From Bostrychus sinensis (lineage: Eukaryota; Chordata; Actinopteri; Gobiiformes; Eleotridae), in the NCBI GenBank assembly GCA_020698575.1, contig CM036254.1, positions 31,400,526-31,464,525 of the forward strand: DNA of 64,000 nt. Reading direction: 5' to 3'. The notes beneath the pieces were generated by a model. The model did not search any database and was not told the DNA's origin. It worked only from the letters and a program-made list of their open reading frames with translations. The translations under genes were made by a program, and so were the position numbers. Position 1 is the first letter of the stretch; each line of letters opens with the position of its first letter. Of the stretch, positions 24,997 to 35,459 are shown one piece after another.

Positions 24997-25173
24997 ATGA
25001 AAATTGTTTATTTTACATAAATTGTTGATACTGGGCTATTTAAATAAAATTGAATTGAATTGAAACAGCTTTTTTCTTCAAACATTGATAATGTTTGAAG
25101 AAAAAAGCTGTTTCAATTCAATTCAATTTTATTTAAATAGCCCAACAATTTATGTAAAATAAACAATTTTCAT
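24997..25173. repeat. 177-bp near-perfect palindrome with 3-base loop
   Basis: Left arm 24997-25086, loop GAT, right arm 25090-25173. The arms are exact complements except for a 6-base insertion (gatact-type) in the left arm. The outer part of each arm ends in the 'atttaaataaaattgaattgaattgaa' style of fish LINE/SINE tails, so it may be two such tails tail-to-tail. It may also be a fold-back artefact of sequencing or assembly. Confidence 0.95.
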
Positions 25174-25224
25174 CAGTTACATTGATTGCACTAAAAAAAT
25201 AAGTTTCATGTCAAAAAAATGCTT

Positions 25225-25435
25225 TTAACTTTGTAGAACATACTTTTACTTTTACTTGAGTACATTTTAGATGGAAGATTTAGTTTTTTTGCAAAAACAT
25301 TCAAATGTACTTCCTACTTAAGAGAAATTTTACACTCAATACTTTTTTACTTTTACTCAAGAAAAAAGTGAAGTACTTTTACAAATTATTTTTGAAGTAA
25401 CAGTGGTTTTACTTGACTACTTCATCAACCAAGAG
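25225..25435. mobile_element. Fragment of the 'acttgagtac' hAT-like family
   Basis: Repeated motifs TTTTACTTGAGTACATTTTA, TTACTTTTACTCAAG and GAAGTACTTTTAC are those of the intact element at 27069-27626. Neither terminus is preserved. Confidence 0.5.
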
Positions 25436-25479
25436 AAATAAAAAAAAAATAAAAAAAAATCATGCTTGTCATCAGTAAA

Positions 25480-26400
25480 CACCAGTGACCCAGTGCCATT
25501 GGAAGTTCTGCAGCTCATGCATCACTGCTCTACCATGTTTTACAGAAGATATGCTGTGCTTTAGATAATAAGCCGTTCCAATCCTTCTCCAGACTTTTCT
25601 CTTCCCATCATTCTGGTACAGGTTGGTCTGAGTCTCATCTGTCCAAAGAATACTGTTCCAGACCTGGCCTAGTGATGGGTCAGTTGCGAACGAGTCGGTA
25701 CAAAGAGCTGTCTCTTTAAAGTAAACGGTGAGAGCCAGCTCCCATCCGCGAGCCGTTTATTTCTGAAAGGATCTTTTCAAAAACAGGGCAGATAATAACA
25801 GAGAGAGAGAAACCAGATCATCCCCTCTGAGTGGAGGCACTTGGTCTTCCTCAATGCCAAACTGCACTGAAAAATCTGTTATTTATTTTTTATTAGGTTG
25901 TTTATTTATGACAGGTTTTTTTGAGTTTTGAGGTCAGCTGTTGTTTTTACTTTTTGAGACTAAATACAGCCCTGTTTTTTTTTTGTTAAAGATGTTTAAA
26001 TAAAAATAAAAAATCTGTCCCTTTTTTATTATAATTATAGGTGTTTTATATGTGTAGTTTACATGTGTAGCAGAGTACTGCTGTAAGACAGTTCATTAGT
26101 TAGTTTCAAAGCATCAGAACGTTTGAATACTTCATCACAATCCATGAATTTAAGTTATATATGAGTACACAATACAACTCATTAGTCAAAAATGCAGTAA
26201 ACTTGGCTGAAATAAAGTTGATAAAATGTGAGAGCCATTTGGGAGCCCAAAGAGCTCACTCTTTTTGGTGAGCTGAGCCAAATGATCCAATTTCCATCTC
26301 TAATCTGGGCTGTTCTGACAAACTAAAATTTGTCCTTTTTGTCCTTGAGTCTTATGAATCTTTGAGCATAAATGGAGCATAAGAGTGACTGGAATGTGAT
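25480..26400 (-). mobile_element. Tc1/mariner transposase remnant, interrupted
   Basis: The complement of 25480-25660 reads NSILWTDETQTNLYQNDGKR then KVWRRIG...VKHGRAVM. This is the pattern around the second catalytic Asp of Tc1 transposases (W-[TS]-D-E ... VWRR.G ... VKHG). Stops follow at 25490. The element is interrupted at 25670-26302 by a hAT-like insertion and seems to resume at 26311. Confidence 0.65.
25670..26302. mobile_element. hAT-like element nested in Tc1
   Basis: The left end is TAGTGATGGGTCAGTTGCG followed by 'aacgagtcgg'. The complement of the right end is TAGAGATGGAAATTGG. The inner motifs 'gagccgtttatttctgaaa' and 'gagctgagccaaatgatcc' belong to a widespread fish hAT family. 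Flanks ACCTGGCC (25662-25669) and ATCTGGGC (26303-26310) form a 6/8 decayed 8-bp duplication. No transposase is present. Confidence 0.7.
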
Positions 26401-26895
26401 TTGGCAAGTCAAATTCCCACCAATATCTCAAAGGGAAGAAAATTATATCATTATAGATTTATTAGGGTCATTACATCTACTAAAGTTGTATTCATTTTAA
26501 CAACATGCAGTAAAACATGATTTTATAGGCTACATGTATTCAGCAGGAGGCTGATATGAAGGAGTGTGCTGGGTTTACTGAGGGGTGGGAGTAATCACTC
26601 ACTGCCGGTGGTATGAGGAGGGGTCCTCTGTACTGCAGTATCAGATTCCACATCATCACATCATAATTCATATCAAACAGAATATGATTCAGAATCAACA
26701 AAAGCAGCATTTATATGGTGCTCTGTGATGTCCCATGCTGTTGTAGTCTGATGAGCCTTGATGTCCTCAGCAAAGTCGAGTGGGTCTGGACAGTGGTGTA
26801 ACTTGCTAATATGGGGCCCCAGTGGAGGATTTCAGAATGGAACCTAAAGTTATCAAGCACATTCAGTACTTCAGTTTAATACATTAAGTTTTTTA

Positions 26896-26897
<2 letters not shown>

Positions 26898-26929
<32 letters not shown>
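26898..26929. repeat. Poly(A) run of 32
   Basis: Uninterrupted A run. The length is unreliable in most sequencing data. Confidence 0.95.
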
Positions 26930-26930
<1 letters not shown>

Positions 26931-27068
26931 AGGGACAATTTTGTGAAACTATATTGATTTTTTTTATTACAATTTGTGTATCTATCTCAAGAAAAAACAT
27001 GAATTTTTGTTATGAGTTAACAAATTTAACAGAATTTAAAATTGAATTTCTGTTAAAAACTTTGTTCT

Positions 27069-27626
27069 CAGTGGTGGAATGTAACAAAGTAAAAGTACTT
27101 AGTTACTTTAGTTATGTACAGTTTTCATGTATCTGTACTTTACTTGAGTACATTTTTACAAGGGGTACTTTTACTTCAGTAAATATTAGAGCAAGTATCT
27201 GTTCTTTTTACTCCACTACTTTTTTGATTTGGTTTGAGGTAAAAAAAGTTTTAGATTGATATAAAATTATTAGACTTTGCTGTGTTGTCACTGTAGACAC
27301 AGTACATGAGTATAAAAGATGCAGTAAAGTAGTACTCTTTAGAAAAACCTCACCTACAGATTCAATCTCTTCTATTGCACTGTTAACCTTTAGTTTTCCA
27401 CTCAGTTTTTCAGCAAAATCCCTCACATTTAACAGATTCATTAGTTCTTGAATCTGTGCAAAATACTTTAACTTTTTTTAGTCACAAGTATATTTGAAAG
27501 TGAGTACTTATACTTATACTTTTACTTAAGTAGAAATTTCCATGTTATACTTTTACTTGAATACATTTTTGCTGCTTATCTGTACTTTTACTTGAGTAAA
27601 GAAACTGAGTACTTCTTCCACCATTG
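27069..27626. mobile_element. 558-bp hAT-like MITE with 8-bp duplication
   Basis: The left terminus is CAGTGGTGGAATGTAAC. The complement of the right terminus is CAATGGTGGAAGAAGTAC. Both are followed by many 'acttgagtac / actcaagtaaaagtac' motifs. The flanks TTTGTTCT (27061-27068) and TCTGTTCT (27627-27634) differ by one base, an 8-bp target duplication typical of hAT elements. The 101- and 77-residue ORFs inside are shadows. Confidence 0.8.
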
Positions 27627-27639
27627 TCTGTTCTGCAAC

Positions 27640-29455
27640 CGAGTTATCAGCTGCACATTAATTATTATAATTATTACTTGACCTTATATTAACAAGGACC
27701 CACTTTAATGGGCCACGAAAACTCCTGGGCCCCAGTGCAGCTGGTCAGAACCCTTTCCATTCAACACTTTGATAGTTGTGTGTTTTTTTTTTTTTGTTTT
27801 TTTTTGTGTGCATTGTCTTGATCTGTAGGCAGTTTTGCAAATGTCACTGTGACCCATGGATGCTGATTGGTTTGTTGTAGCTAATGATTAAATTTACATT
27901 CATCTGAAGAGATGAAGAGATTTAACTGACTTAGCAGCGCTTCAACAGGCCAATGTTGAGCTGGTATTATGTGACAGACCAGCACAACACGAGCATCGCT
28001 GGTAATAAAAGTGACTTGGTGTGAAAAGATTCAAGGATCTTAAAGCTACTGTACTCAGCACATACTTGTACTGGTTTGAAAACAGTACTGCAGTCTACGT
28101 CAAAACATTGGTTTGTGGGTTTCCAGTCTCTCCACTGTTCTGATTGGACGGGTGGCAATGCAGTTCTAGAACCAAAACAAACAAAAAATGTAAACAAAAA
28201 ACAATTTGGCCATTATGTAAAATATATTTTTAATTGTTAAAACTTCAACTGTTCTATTATTATCACTAAAAGTAATATTGATTTAACCATGTTTATATCA
28301 TATCTTGTGACATGTGGATCATTTGTATGAAATATAAAAAATATATACTGCTCATATAACCTTTAAAGCTACTTGTTGCAGCACTGCTTCCAAATTTATC
28401 AAATGTTAGTAATCAAGTAGAAGCAGAGGTTCTGTGCTCCACATGCCACACACACAGAGGAGAGACAACCAATTAGCGTCAAACTGAACAATGAGCTGCG
28501 TTCTCTCAGGTTTGGGCTGGATTCGAGACGAGCATCCACTGAGCATCAGTGAGTGTGAAGAATAGCACCGGCTCCAGACGTTCACATGTGAGGAGTCTTT
28601 GTGGAAAAAGTGGGTCAGAGAAATCTTTAAATAGCTCAGAGTAAGTCGTTGTACCTGCCTCGGTGTCACAAGTATGTCTCCTGCAGTCAGCCCACCATCA
28701 CTAATTACATGTTCTGTAGCTCAGCCAAGTACAGGCACACAAAAACTATCGTACACATTGTTTATATAAATGATGCACAACATGAAATTGTTGAGATTTT
28801 GAGAAAAAAACAAAACAAAACAAAAAACTATTGTCTGTCTGTTAAAGTCCAGCCCCGGGTTTCTGTGAGCCCTGATTTGCTCCTGCCCCAGTGTGCTTGG
28901 ATGTCCCTGAATGTGCTCAGTGATTCTGCAGAGTGGAAAATGAGTGTGTGATGTGGGCAGTGGTTTAGACAGAGGCCTGAGGGTCTGAGAGAGCCTGGGG
29001 TGTGTCTTTCATTTAGTTTTCTCTGTCATTGTTCTCTGTCCTCAGGTTCCACAGACCAGTCCCTCTGTAAGTTCCTTTAGATCCAATAAAAAAAAAAGAA
29101 AGAAAGAAAGAAAAAAGCTCAATCCCATACCAATAACACTGATTTGAAATATAAAAACGTACAAAAATGTTGCCTTGCAGTGTGTATAACTGCACACACT
29201 GACCTATGGCTTGCCTGTGGGGCTGGAGCAGGGTCTGCTGGGAGCTGCTGCTGTTGGACTGGTTCCTCGTGTCACGGGACGGTGATTTGAATGTGACGAG
29301 AGGCGGACAGTCTGCCTGCGCCAACGAAAACAGACAGGCCGCCATGTCCAGTCAGCCCCCCACACAGAGCAGCATCAGAGGAGCTGCTTACACACACGCA
29401 ACACAGAGACGCTCAAACACACGCACACTCCAGATATGGGGCTGTTATCGTAGCA
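27640..29455. other. Non-coding; GC-richer segment at 29190-29400
   Basis: No repeat is recognised in most of it. 29206-29400 is open on both strands and has higher GC. The plus frame starts MACLWGWSRVCWELLLLDWF. The minus frame starts MAACLFSLAQADCPPLVTF and reaches a possible donor (ATAG|GTCAGT). Neither was recognised, so no gene is called. Confidence 0.35.
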
Positions 29456-29461
29456 AAAAAG

Positions 29462-29805
29462 ATGTGTGCGTGTGTCAATAGATTTGTCTGTAATAAGATG
29501 TGTGCATATCAACTTTGCTGTGTGCATATTGAGTTTAATTTGTGTGTGTGCGTATTAAGTTTTGTGCATGCATAATTACATTTGTGAGTGCGCATTACAA
29601 TTTGTGTGTGCATATTCTGATTTGTGTGAGAATAAGATTTGTGCATGCATATTACAATTTTTGTGTGTATTACGATTTGTGTGTGTGTAATAAGATTTGC
29701 GCATGCGTATTACTTTATGTAAGTGCGTAATGTGATTTGTCTGTGTATTACAACTTGTGTGTGTGTGTAATAAGATTTGTGTGTGCATAATAAGATTTGT
29801 TTACC
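29462..29805. repeat. Imperfect TG-rich minisatellite
   Basis: About 20-24-bp units built from 'attacgatttgtgtgtg' and 'taataagatttgtg'. The ORFs here, on both strands, are repeat translations. Confidence 0.8.
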
Positions 29806-29809
29806 CATT

Positions 29810-30320
29810 ATTTCTATTAGGCACAGCATGGTGGGCATTTAAAGAGTTATTATTATTGCAGTGGTTAAACATGAAAATAAAAATAGAAATAACCACTTTA
29901 ATAAAGTCACATTTTATTCAATTAAAATGATAAATGTTCATTATCAACTCAGGGCAGGAATAACTGAATCTGATAAATGTAGCATATAAAGTTTTGTCAG
30001 TGATATTTACAACATTCCATCATTTCCTAAAACAGATGATTATTATGGATTATAATAGGCCTGCTATATTTATAAATATTCCTGAATTAAACTGCAGTAT
30101 CACTGCAGCTTATCATCAAAGCTCAGTATTATTTTAGTAATATTGGTGATTGACAGGAGCTCCATGGTAACGCTCAGGGGAGGAGCTTGTGAGACAGACA
30201 AAGTCAGCTTTCCTCACGCACGGCAACAACAAACTACTGAAGGACAAAAACAAAACAAACAGGTGACATACATCAGGCTCCTTCCTCACCTGTCTCCTTC
30301 CTGATACCGCTGCCTCTCCT
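29810..30320. other. Non-coding stretch, nothing recognised
   Basis: AT-rich sequence between the TG-rich minisatellite and the TG microsatellite. Confidence 0.4.

Positions 30321-30322
<2 letters not shown>

Positions 30323-30398
<76 letters not shown>
30323..30398. repeat. (TG)38 microsatellite
   Basis: Perfect TG tract. Reading frames across it (poly Cys-Val, poly Thr-His) are artefacts. Confidence 0.98.
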
Positions 30399-30402
<4 letters not shown>

Positions 30403-30404
30403 CA

Positions 30405-30610
30405 TGTGTGTCTGTGTGCGTCAGCCCCATGGCAGTGTTCAGAGCGGCCGCGGAGCACGAGCGGCCCGGAGCCTCCAAAACAGAAGTGAAAGCGGCCAAA
30501 GCTTTGATTGTTATTAAGTTGCTTGTATTCTGTTTAGCTCGTAGCTCGTAGCTCGTAGCTCGTAGCTCGTGCGGTTTCCTCGCGCTTCCGCGGTGTCTCG
30601 TGTTTTAGAA
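30405..30610. other. Small CpG-rich segment
   Basis: It is dense in CpG (gagcggccgcggagcacg, cctcgcgcttccgcgg), unlike its AT-rich surroundings. It could be a small CpG island or promoter, but no transcript structure is visible. Confidence 0.35.
30535..30569. repeat. Five perfect TAGCTCG heptamers
   Basis: TAGCTCG is repeated five times without change inside the CpG-rich segment. Confidence 0.97.
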
Positions 30611-30817
30611 AGAATCTCAGACTGATCCATCTGTGTCAATTAAATGTCATAGGCATATGACTTTATTTGGAAAGACATGGCCCCACAATCTACCCGCACT
30701 GCTTTTACGATCGACTGGTTTATGTTTGTATGTTTGGGGGGGTCAGGGCTTCTGATTGGACCCCCCTTGACCCCCACCACCACCCCCACCACCCCCCGGC
30801 GCCGTGGTGCATATTGC

Positions 30818-30880
30818 AGTGTGTGTGTGTATTACGATTTGTGTGTGCGTAATATGTTTTGTGTGTGCATAATAAGACTT
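30818..30880. repeat. Displaced piece of the TG-rich minisatellite
   Basis: Carries the same words as 29650-29700 (gtgtattacgatttgtgtg and gcataataaga) although about 1 kb away. Confidence 0.7.
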
Positions 30881-30899
30881 CAACATTCAACATTTATAT

Positions 30900-32000
30900 C
30901 CTCTGCAGGTAAGATTTAAATATGTATACTGTATATCACACAGTAAAAAGAGATAATATTATTTTCATGTGGGCTATTGATACTGTACCTACTTCTTAGG
31001 AAGGTCATGTCATGTTTTGTTTTAATGCTAAAAATGAGCACTGAAGTGTACTGGATACACTTACAGTCAGTCTGTGTGGTTGGTCCAGACGTGGTCAAAG
31101 CCACACTGGACTATTTATAAACCCACATCAGCGTGTGTGTCAGAAATATTCTCATCATCACGTTTCATCTTCAGCGAATGGAAGATGATTGATTTATTTT
31201 ATCGATTTTCTGCATTTTAACCCCACAGTTCACAGCACACGTCTGTCTCATGTAAGTGATCCAGGCCACACCGGTCTCACACTGGAGAGTGGATGGGAAA
31301 TGTGCAAATGAGATGTGTGTATCAGTGGTTCTCAAATAGTGGCTTGGGACCCAGAGGGAGGTTGAATACAGTGAGAGTAGCTGGGTTTCATCACCTTATT
31401 TGTATGCACATTTTGAAGTATTGCATTAGAAACAAGTTTTCAAAACAGAAACCTTAATTCACAGTTTTCATGTTCACTTCAGGCGTTCAGGTGCGAAAAA
31501 CAGTTAATGTGAATTATGCAAGATAGAAATGCATTTGTCAAATAAAGTTTGATGTAGCGAACATAAAATCCACATGGAGGAGTTTCACGAGGACAGATGA
31601 GCACAATTTTTTTTCTACTGGTGTATTATATTCAAAGTACAAAAATATTTTCTCTTCAGTCAATAACTCCTGAAAGGCAAAGGGGGAAAAATCTGGCCAA
31701 GTTTATAAAGTAATTTTCTCTCTCTTCTGTTTTTTTTTTCCCCTTTATGACCCCTGAGAGGCAAGGAGGAAAAAATCTGGCAATCCCCTTTTTTCACGTT
31801 ATGACCCCTGAGAGAAAAGCAAAAAATAAATAAACACTTCATAGTCTAAGTGTTTTAATAAACTATGATGACTGTATAGCTAACGTGTCTAATGCCCCTT
31901 TATTTTGTTTTCTTCTTATGAGAACTTTAAAAAGCTTTACTTGAGTAGAAACCCAGCAAGTGAACATTTTTGTGAAACAGATTTAAACTGAAAAAAAAGC
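30900..32000. other. Non-coding stretch, no gene recognised
   Basis: A short local near-repeat 'tatgacccctgagaggcaa' recurs at about 31745 and 31800, with a related phrase near 31665. Nothing else is identified. Confidence 0.4.
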
Positions 32001-32009
32001 AGTGAGGAC

Positions 32010-32796
32010 TAGAGGTTGACCGACACATTGGGCAGATTTTTGCACTTTTAGGCTGATTTTTGGTCAGGCACATGTGCGGGCGACCATGTCAGTAAAGGAC
32101 CCCAACTGCACAAACACATCCATGCACCGCCCCTGCAGCTATGAGCATTAGCAGGGGTACAGCACTGCAGGGAGAGCGAGAGGAAGCTACTCACAGGAGG
32201 CTGCAGTTTTAAAGGAAAAACTTGGACTTGGATTATTTTTTTTCAAAGGCTGCACATGTAAGGCTGTGGTTTAACTTTTAAATGTCTCTTTGGGAGGAAA
32301 TGTAAATACACGGATTGGCCCGCAGAATTAGCTCAAGCCTGTAGCATTAGCTTCAATCCACAAGAAGGAAGGTGCCGTTCTATAACTTCTGATCCAATGA
32401 CTGTGGTCAAATGTTCAGAATTATTTCTACGTCCGACATCCCGAGAAGCAGCTCAGAGTGTCCACAACCATCTTTTACCAGTGCGGGCATCTTACATTGC
32501 AGTTCAGAGGAAGCATCCAAAATCACTTTATCTCAGCCTGAAAAGCTGCAATAAAAAGATTTTGCTCAATTGTTTAGCTCTAAATTGATTTTCTCAAAAA
32601 AACTCAGTTTTAACTGTTCTCTCTGTCACTATAAGCATTACTAAAACAAATGCTCTTTCTTTCATGAAATTAAGAAAATTGGCCCTACATATTGGTCCCC
32701 TCCAAAATCTGCAGTACTTATAGGCGATCGGCTGCTCCGAATTTTAAAAACCGGTATCGGCATTGACCATAGAAAAAAAACATTAGTCGACTTGTA
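32010..32796. mobile_element. 787-bp hAT element with perfect 8-bp duplication
   Basis: GTGAGGAC occurs at 32002-32009 and again at 32797-32804, directly flanking the element. The ends are TAGAGGTTGACCGA and, in complement, TACAAGTCGACTAA. The inner sequence ending 'ccggtatcggcattgacc' is the vocabulary of a common fish hAT family. It is non-autonomous; the short ORFs inside have no transposase motif. Confidence 0.85.
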
Positions 32797-32809
32797 GTGA
32801 GGACCACAG

Positions 32810-33625
32810 CTTTTCATTAAAGAACTGTTTTTATTTATTTACATTGTATCACCAAACTGTTTTTTTCTTTTTTCAAATACAACACAACAAATAAATTCTC
32901 AACCTTTTTGCTGTCTACAAAGGTTCTCTCACATGGGTTCATCTCTGTCATGTAAAAACATCCCTTTATTCAAATCAAGGACACAATGTTGCTGCAGTGA
33001 ACATTCAAACAGCTTTTGTGCAGATTCTGGAATATCAGAAGGCAGCGTGTCAGTGTGAGGCAGATTTGACCTGCGCCTCGTCTGTTGTGAGGAGTGACAC
33101 TTCTCTCTGTCATCTGCGTTTACCTTTGTAAGCCTCTTAGCTTTATCTCATCTGCACACATTTGGATTTTGTATTTTCTCTGTGGATTATTAATAAATGT
33201 TTTTTTTCTCTCAATGCCGATACATTTGCTGTTTGTTGGACACATTCTCAAACATCAGTCAGTATTTTATCACAGCTCGACACGTTTGATACAAATATTA
33301 ATTTGTACACACAATAGAATCCTGTGTGGAAACACGTTGCCAAATTCCAGACAGAACACTTTCTCTTTAATTGGCCATCAGACTGACAGATGAACCATTT
33401 AAATCACTGTTAAAACCAGAACCGGAGCAACTGTTCCAATTCAGTGCAGTTTTACAAATGATTGATTTATAAAAAGTTGTCTCTTGCAGCTTTATAGACT
33501 GTACAGGACCATAACCCTGTCCTCAGAGCCTCCTTCAGGGACAGGAGAGACACTGTAAGCGGTGACATGTTAGTGAGTATCAATCAGCAACATGCAGCAA
33601 ATGTCAAGAAAGAGCAGTAGGCCAA
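32810..33625. other. Non-coding stretch, no gene recognised
   Basis: The 99-residue ORF at 33094-33393 is hydrophobic but has no domain or splice support. Confidence 0.4.
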
Positions 33626-33629
33626 AAAA

Positions 33630-33800
33630 GCTCAATAGGCAGCTGGATACTCCTGACCAGGATCCTGGCTCAAGAACTGGAGAAGGGTCCCCTTGCACTG
33701 TGGTCACCAACTGCTCCTGACAGGTTGCCCCAGCAACACTGAAGGATGGGTCAAATGCAGAGAACAAATTTTGTAACGAAGTCTACTTTAACCTAACCTA
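33630..33800 (+). mobile_element. SINE 3' part
   Basis: The phrase 'gggtcaaatgcagagaacaaatttt' followed by a CTAACC-rich tail is typical of the 3' region of fish SINEs. A related but decayed piece may lie near 36930-37020. No tRNA head is visible. Confidence 0.45.
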
Positions 33801-33804
33801 ACCT

Positions 33805-34240
33805 TAACCATTGTGTGGGGGTCGAGGGCCCTCCCGACTCAGACCAGAGTGATGGTCTTTACGGTGGATAACATTCCTATTCCTATTCCGAGTGTATATG
33901 GTCCTTAGCTATATAGTGTTAAATTTCCTCTCTCTTTAGTGTTATAATTTAAGTGAAAAATGAACACAGTAACAAGACACAGGTGAACAATACTACACAT
34001 GACCTGATGTCAGATGCAAAGGACTTCCTTTCCATTCACTCACTCCAATGCACTGGTTAATGCACTTTAGTACCTCTAAAGTGTCACTCTAGTGAACATT
34101 GCATTGCAGCGGTCATACTGGAAGCATATTAATCAGTAGAAAATGTATTACTTAATTATCAATTTAAAATTAAATCTAAAAAGTTCTGTTCATGAAAGTA
34201 ATTTTTTCTATTCACTTAGAATACTTAGTTTTATAGATTA
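33805..34240. other. Non-coding stretch, nothing recognised
   Basis: No ORF or repeat family identified. Confidence 0.4.
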
Positions 34241-34246
34241 AACTTC

Positions 34247-34268
34247 ATATATATATATATATATATAT
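34247..34268. repeat. (AT)11 microsatellite
   Basis: It abuts the 3' end of the minus-strand LINE that follows, so it probably marks or replaced its tail. Confidence 0.95.
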
Positions 34269-34269
34269 C

Positions 34270-35455
34270 CAGAGTCCACATTGCTCCAACCAACCAACCT
34301 ACTCTTCTTTGCTGTTCCTAGGACTGCGCTCTTCTGGACTGAGATGTCTGATGTTTTTCCTGGGATCTGCTGTAGCCACTCTTCCAGTTTGGGGGTTACT
34401 GCCCCGAGTGCTCCGATGACCATGGACACCACTGTTGCCTTCACTTTCCAGGCCTTCTCAAGTTCTTCTTTGAGGCCTTGGTATTTCTCTAGTTTCTCAT
34501 GTTTCTTTTTCCTGATGTTGCAATCGCTTGGTATTGCGATGTCAACCACAACGGCTTTCCTCTGCTGTTTGTCCATCACCACAATGTCCGGTTGGTTCTC
34601 CATTACCATTTTGTCTGGATCTGGAAGTCCCACAGGATCTTAGCTCGGTCATTCTCCATCACCTTTGGAGGTGTTTCCCACCTTGACCTCGGGACTTCCA
34701 GACTGTACTCTGCACAGATGTTCCTGTACACTATAGCAGCCACTTGGTTATGACGCTCCATGTATGCTTTCCCTGCCAGCATCTTACACCTGCAGTTATG
34801 TGCTGGATTGTCTCAGGGGCCTCTTTGCACAGTCTGCACCTGGGCTCTTGTCTTGTATGGTAGATCTGGGCCTCTATTGCTCTGGTGCTCAAGGCCTGCT
34901 CCTGTGCAGCCATGATCAGTGCCTCTGTGCTGTCCTTCAGTCCAGCCCTTTCTAGCCACTGGTAGGATTTCTGGATATCAGCCACTTCAGTTATCTGTCG
35001 GTGGTACATCCCATGTAGGGGCTTTTCCTCCCATGATGGTTCCTCCAGCACCTCGTCCTCTGTTTTCCACTGCCTGAGACATTCACTGAGCACTTAGTCA
35101 GTTGAGGCCATCTTCCTGATGTATTCAAGGATCTTGGATGTTTCATCCTGGACAGTGGTTCTGACACTCATCAGTCCTCTGCCTCCTTCCTTGCGCTTAG
35201 TGCACAGTCTCAGGGTGCTGGATTTGGGGTGGAACCCTCCAAGCATGGTCAGGCGTTTTCGTGTTTTCACATCTGTGGTCTGAATCTCTTTCTTTGGCCA
35301 GCTTATTATTCCTGCAGGTATCTGATGACTGGCAGGGCATAGCTGTTGATTGCCCGGACCTTGTTCTTGCCCATTAGCTGACTCCTTAGGACTTGCCTTA
35401 CTCATTGGAGATATTTGGCTGTGGCTGCCTTCTATACAAGGGTCAAGGGTCAAGC
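34270..35455 (-). mobile_element. R2/R4-type LINE, C-terminal RLE region
   Basis: The minus strand encodes, in order over three frames, IPAGIISWPKKEIQTTDVKT, then GGFHPKSSTLRLCTKRKEGG, then PSWEEKPLHGMYHRQITEV, then CRLCKEAPETIQHITAGVRC and QPDIVVMDKQQRKAVVVDIA. The C-x2-C...H-x5-C box followed by PD...D is the zinc-knuckle and restriction-like endonuclease (RLE) signature of R2/R4-group LINEs; Rex6 is a fish member of that group. The reverse-transcriptase core upstream is missing, and frameshifts near 34640-34730 and 35093 show it is inactive. The 120-residue plus-strand ORF is a shadow. Confidence 0.75.
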
Positions 35456-35459
35456 TATA

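Noticed and set aside
29013..29481. Overlapping ORFs on both strands with a signal-like start on plus
   Set aside because: Neither was recognised, both strands are equally open, and the plus frame runs into low-complexity repeats.
30134..30551. ORFs of poly Cys-Val and poly Thr-His
   Set aside because: They are translations of the (TG)38 microsatellite.
33790..33812. Telomere-like CCTAACCTAACC
   Set aside because: Only about three imperfect units at the tail of a SINE-like segment; not a telomeric array.
34281..34643. 120-residue plus-strand ORF
   Set aside because: It is antisense to the R2/R4-type LINE.
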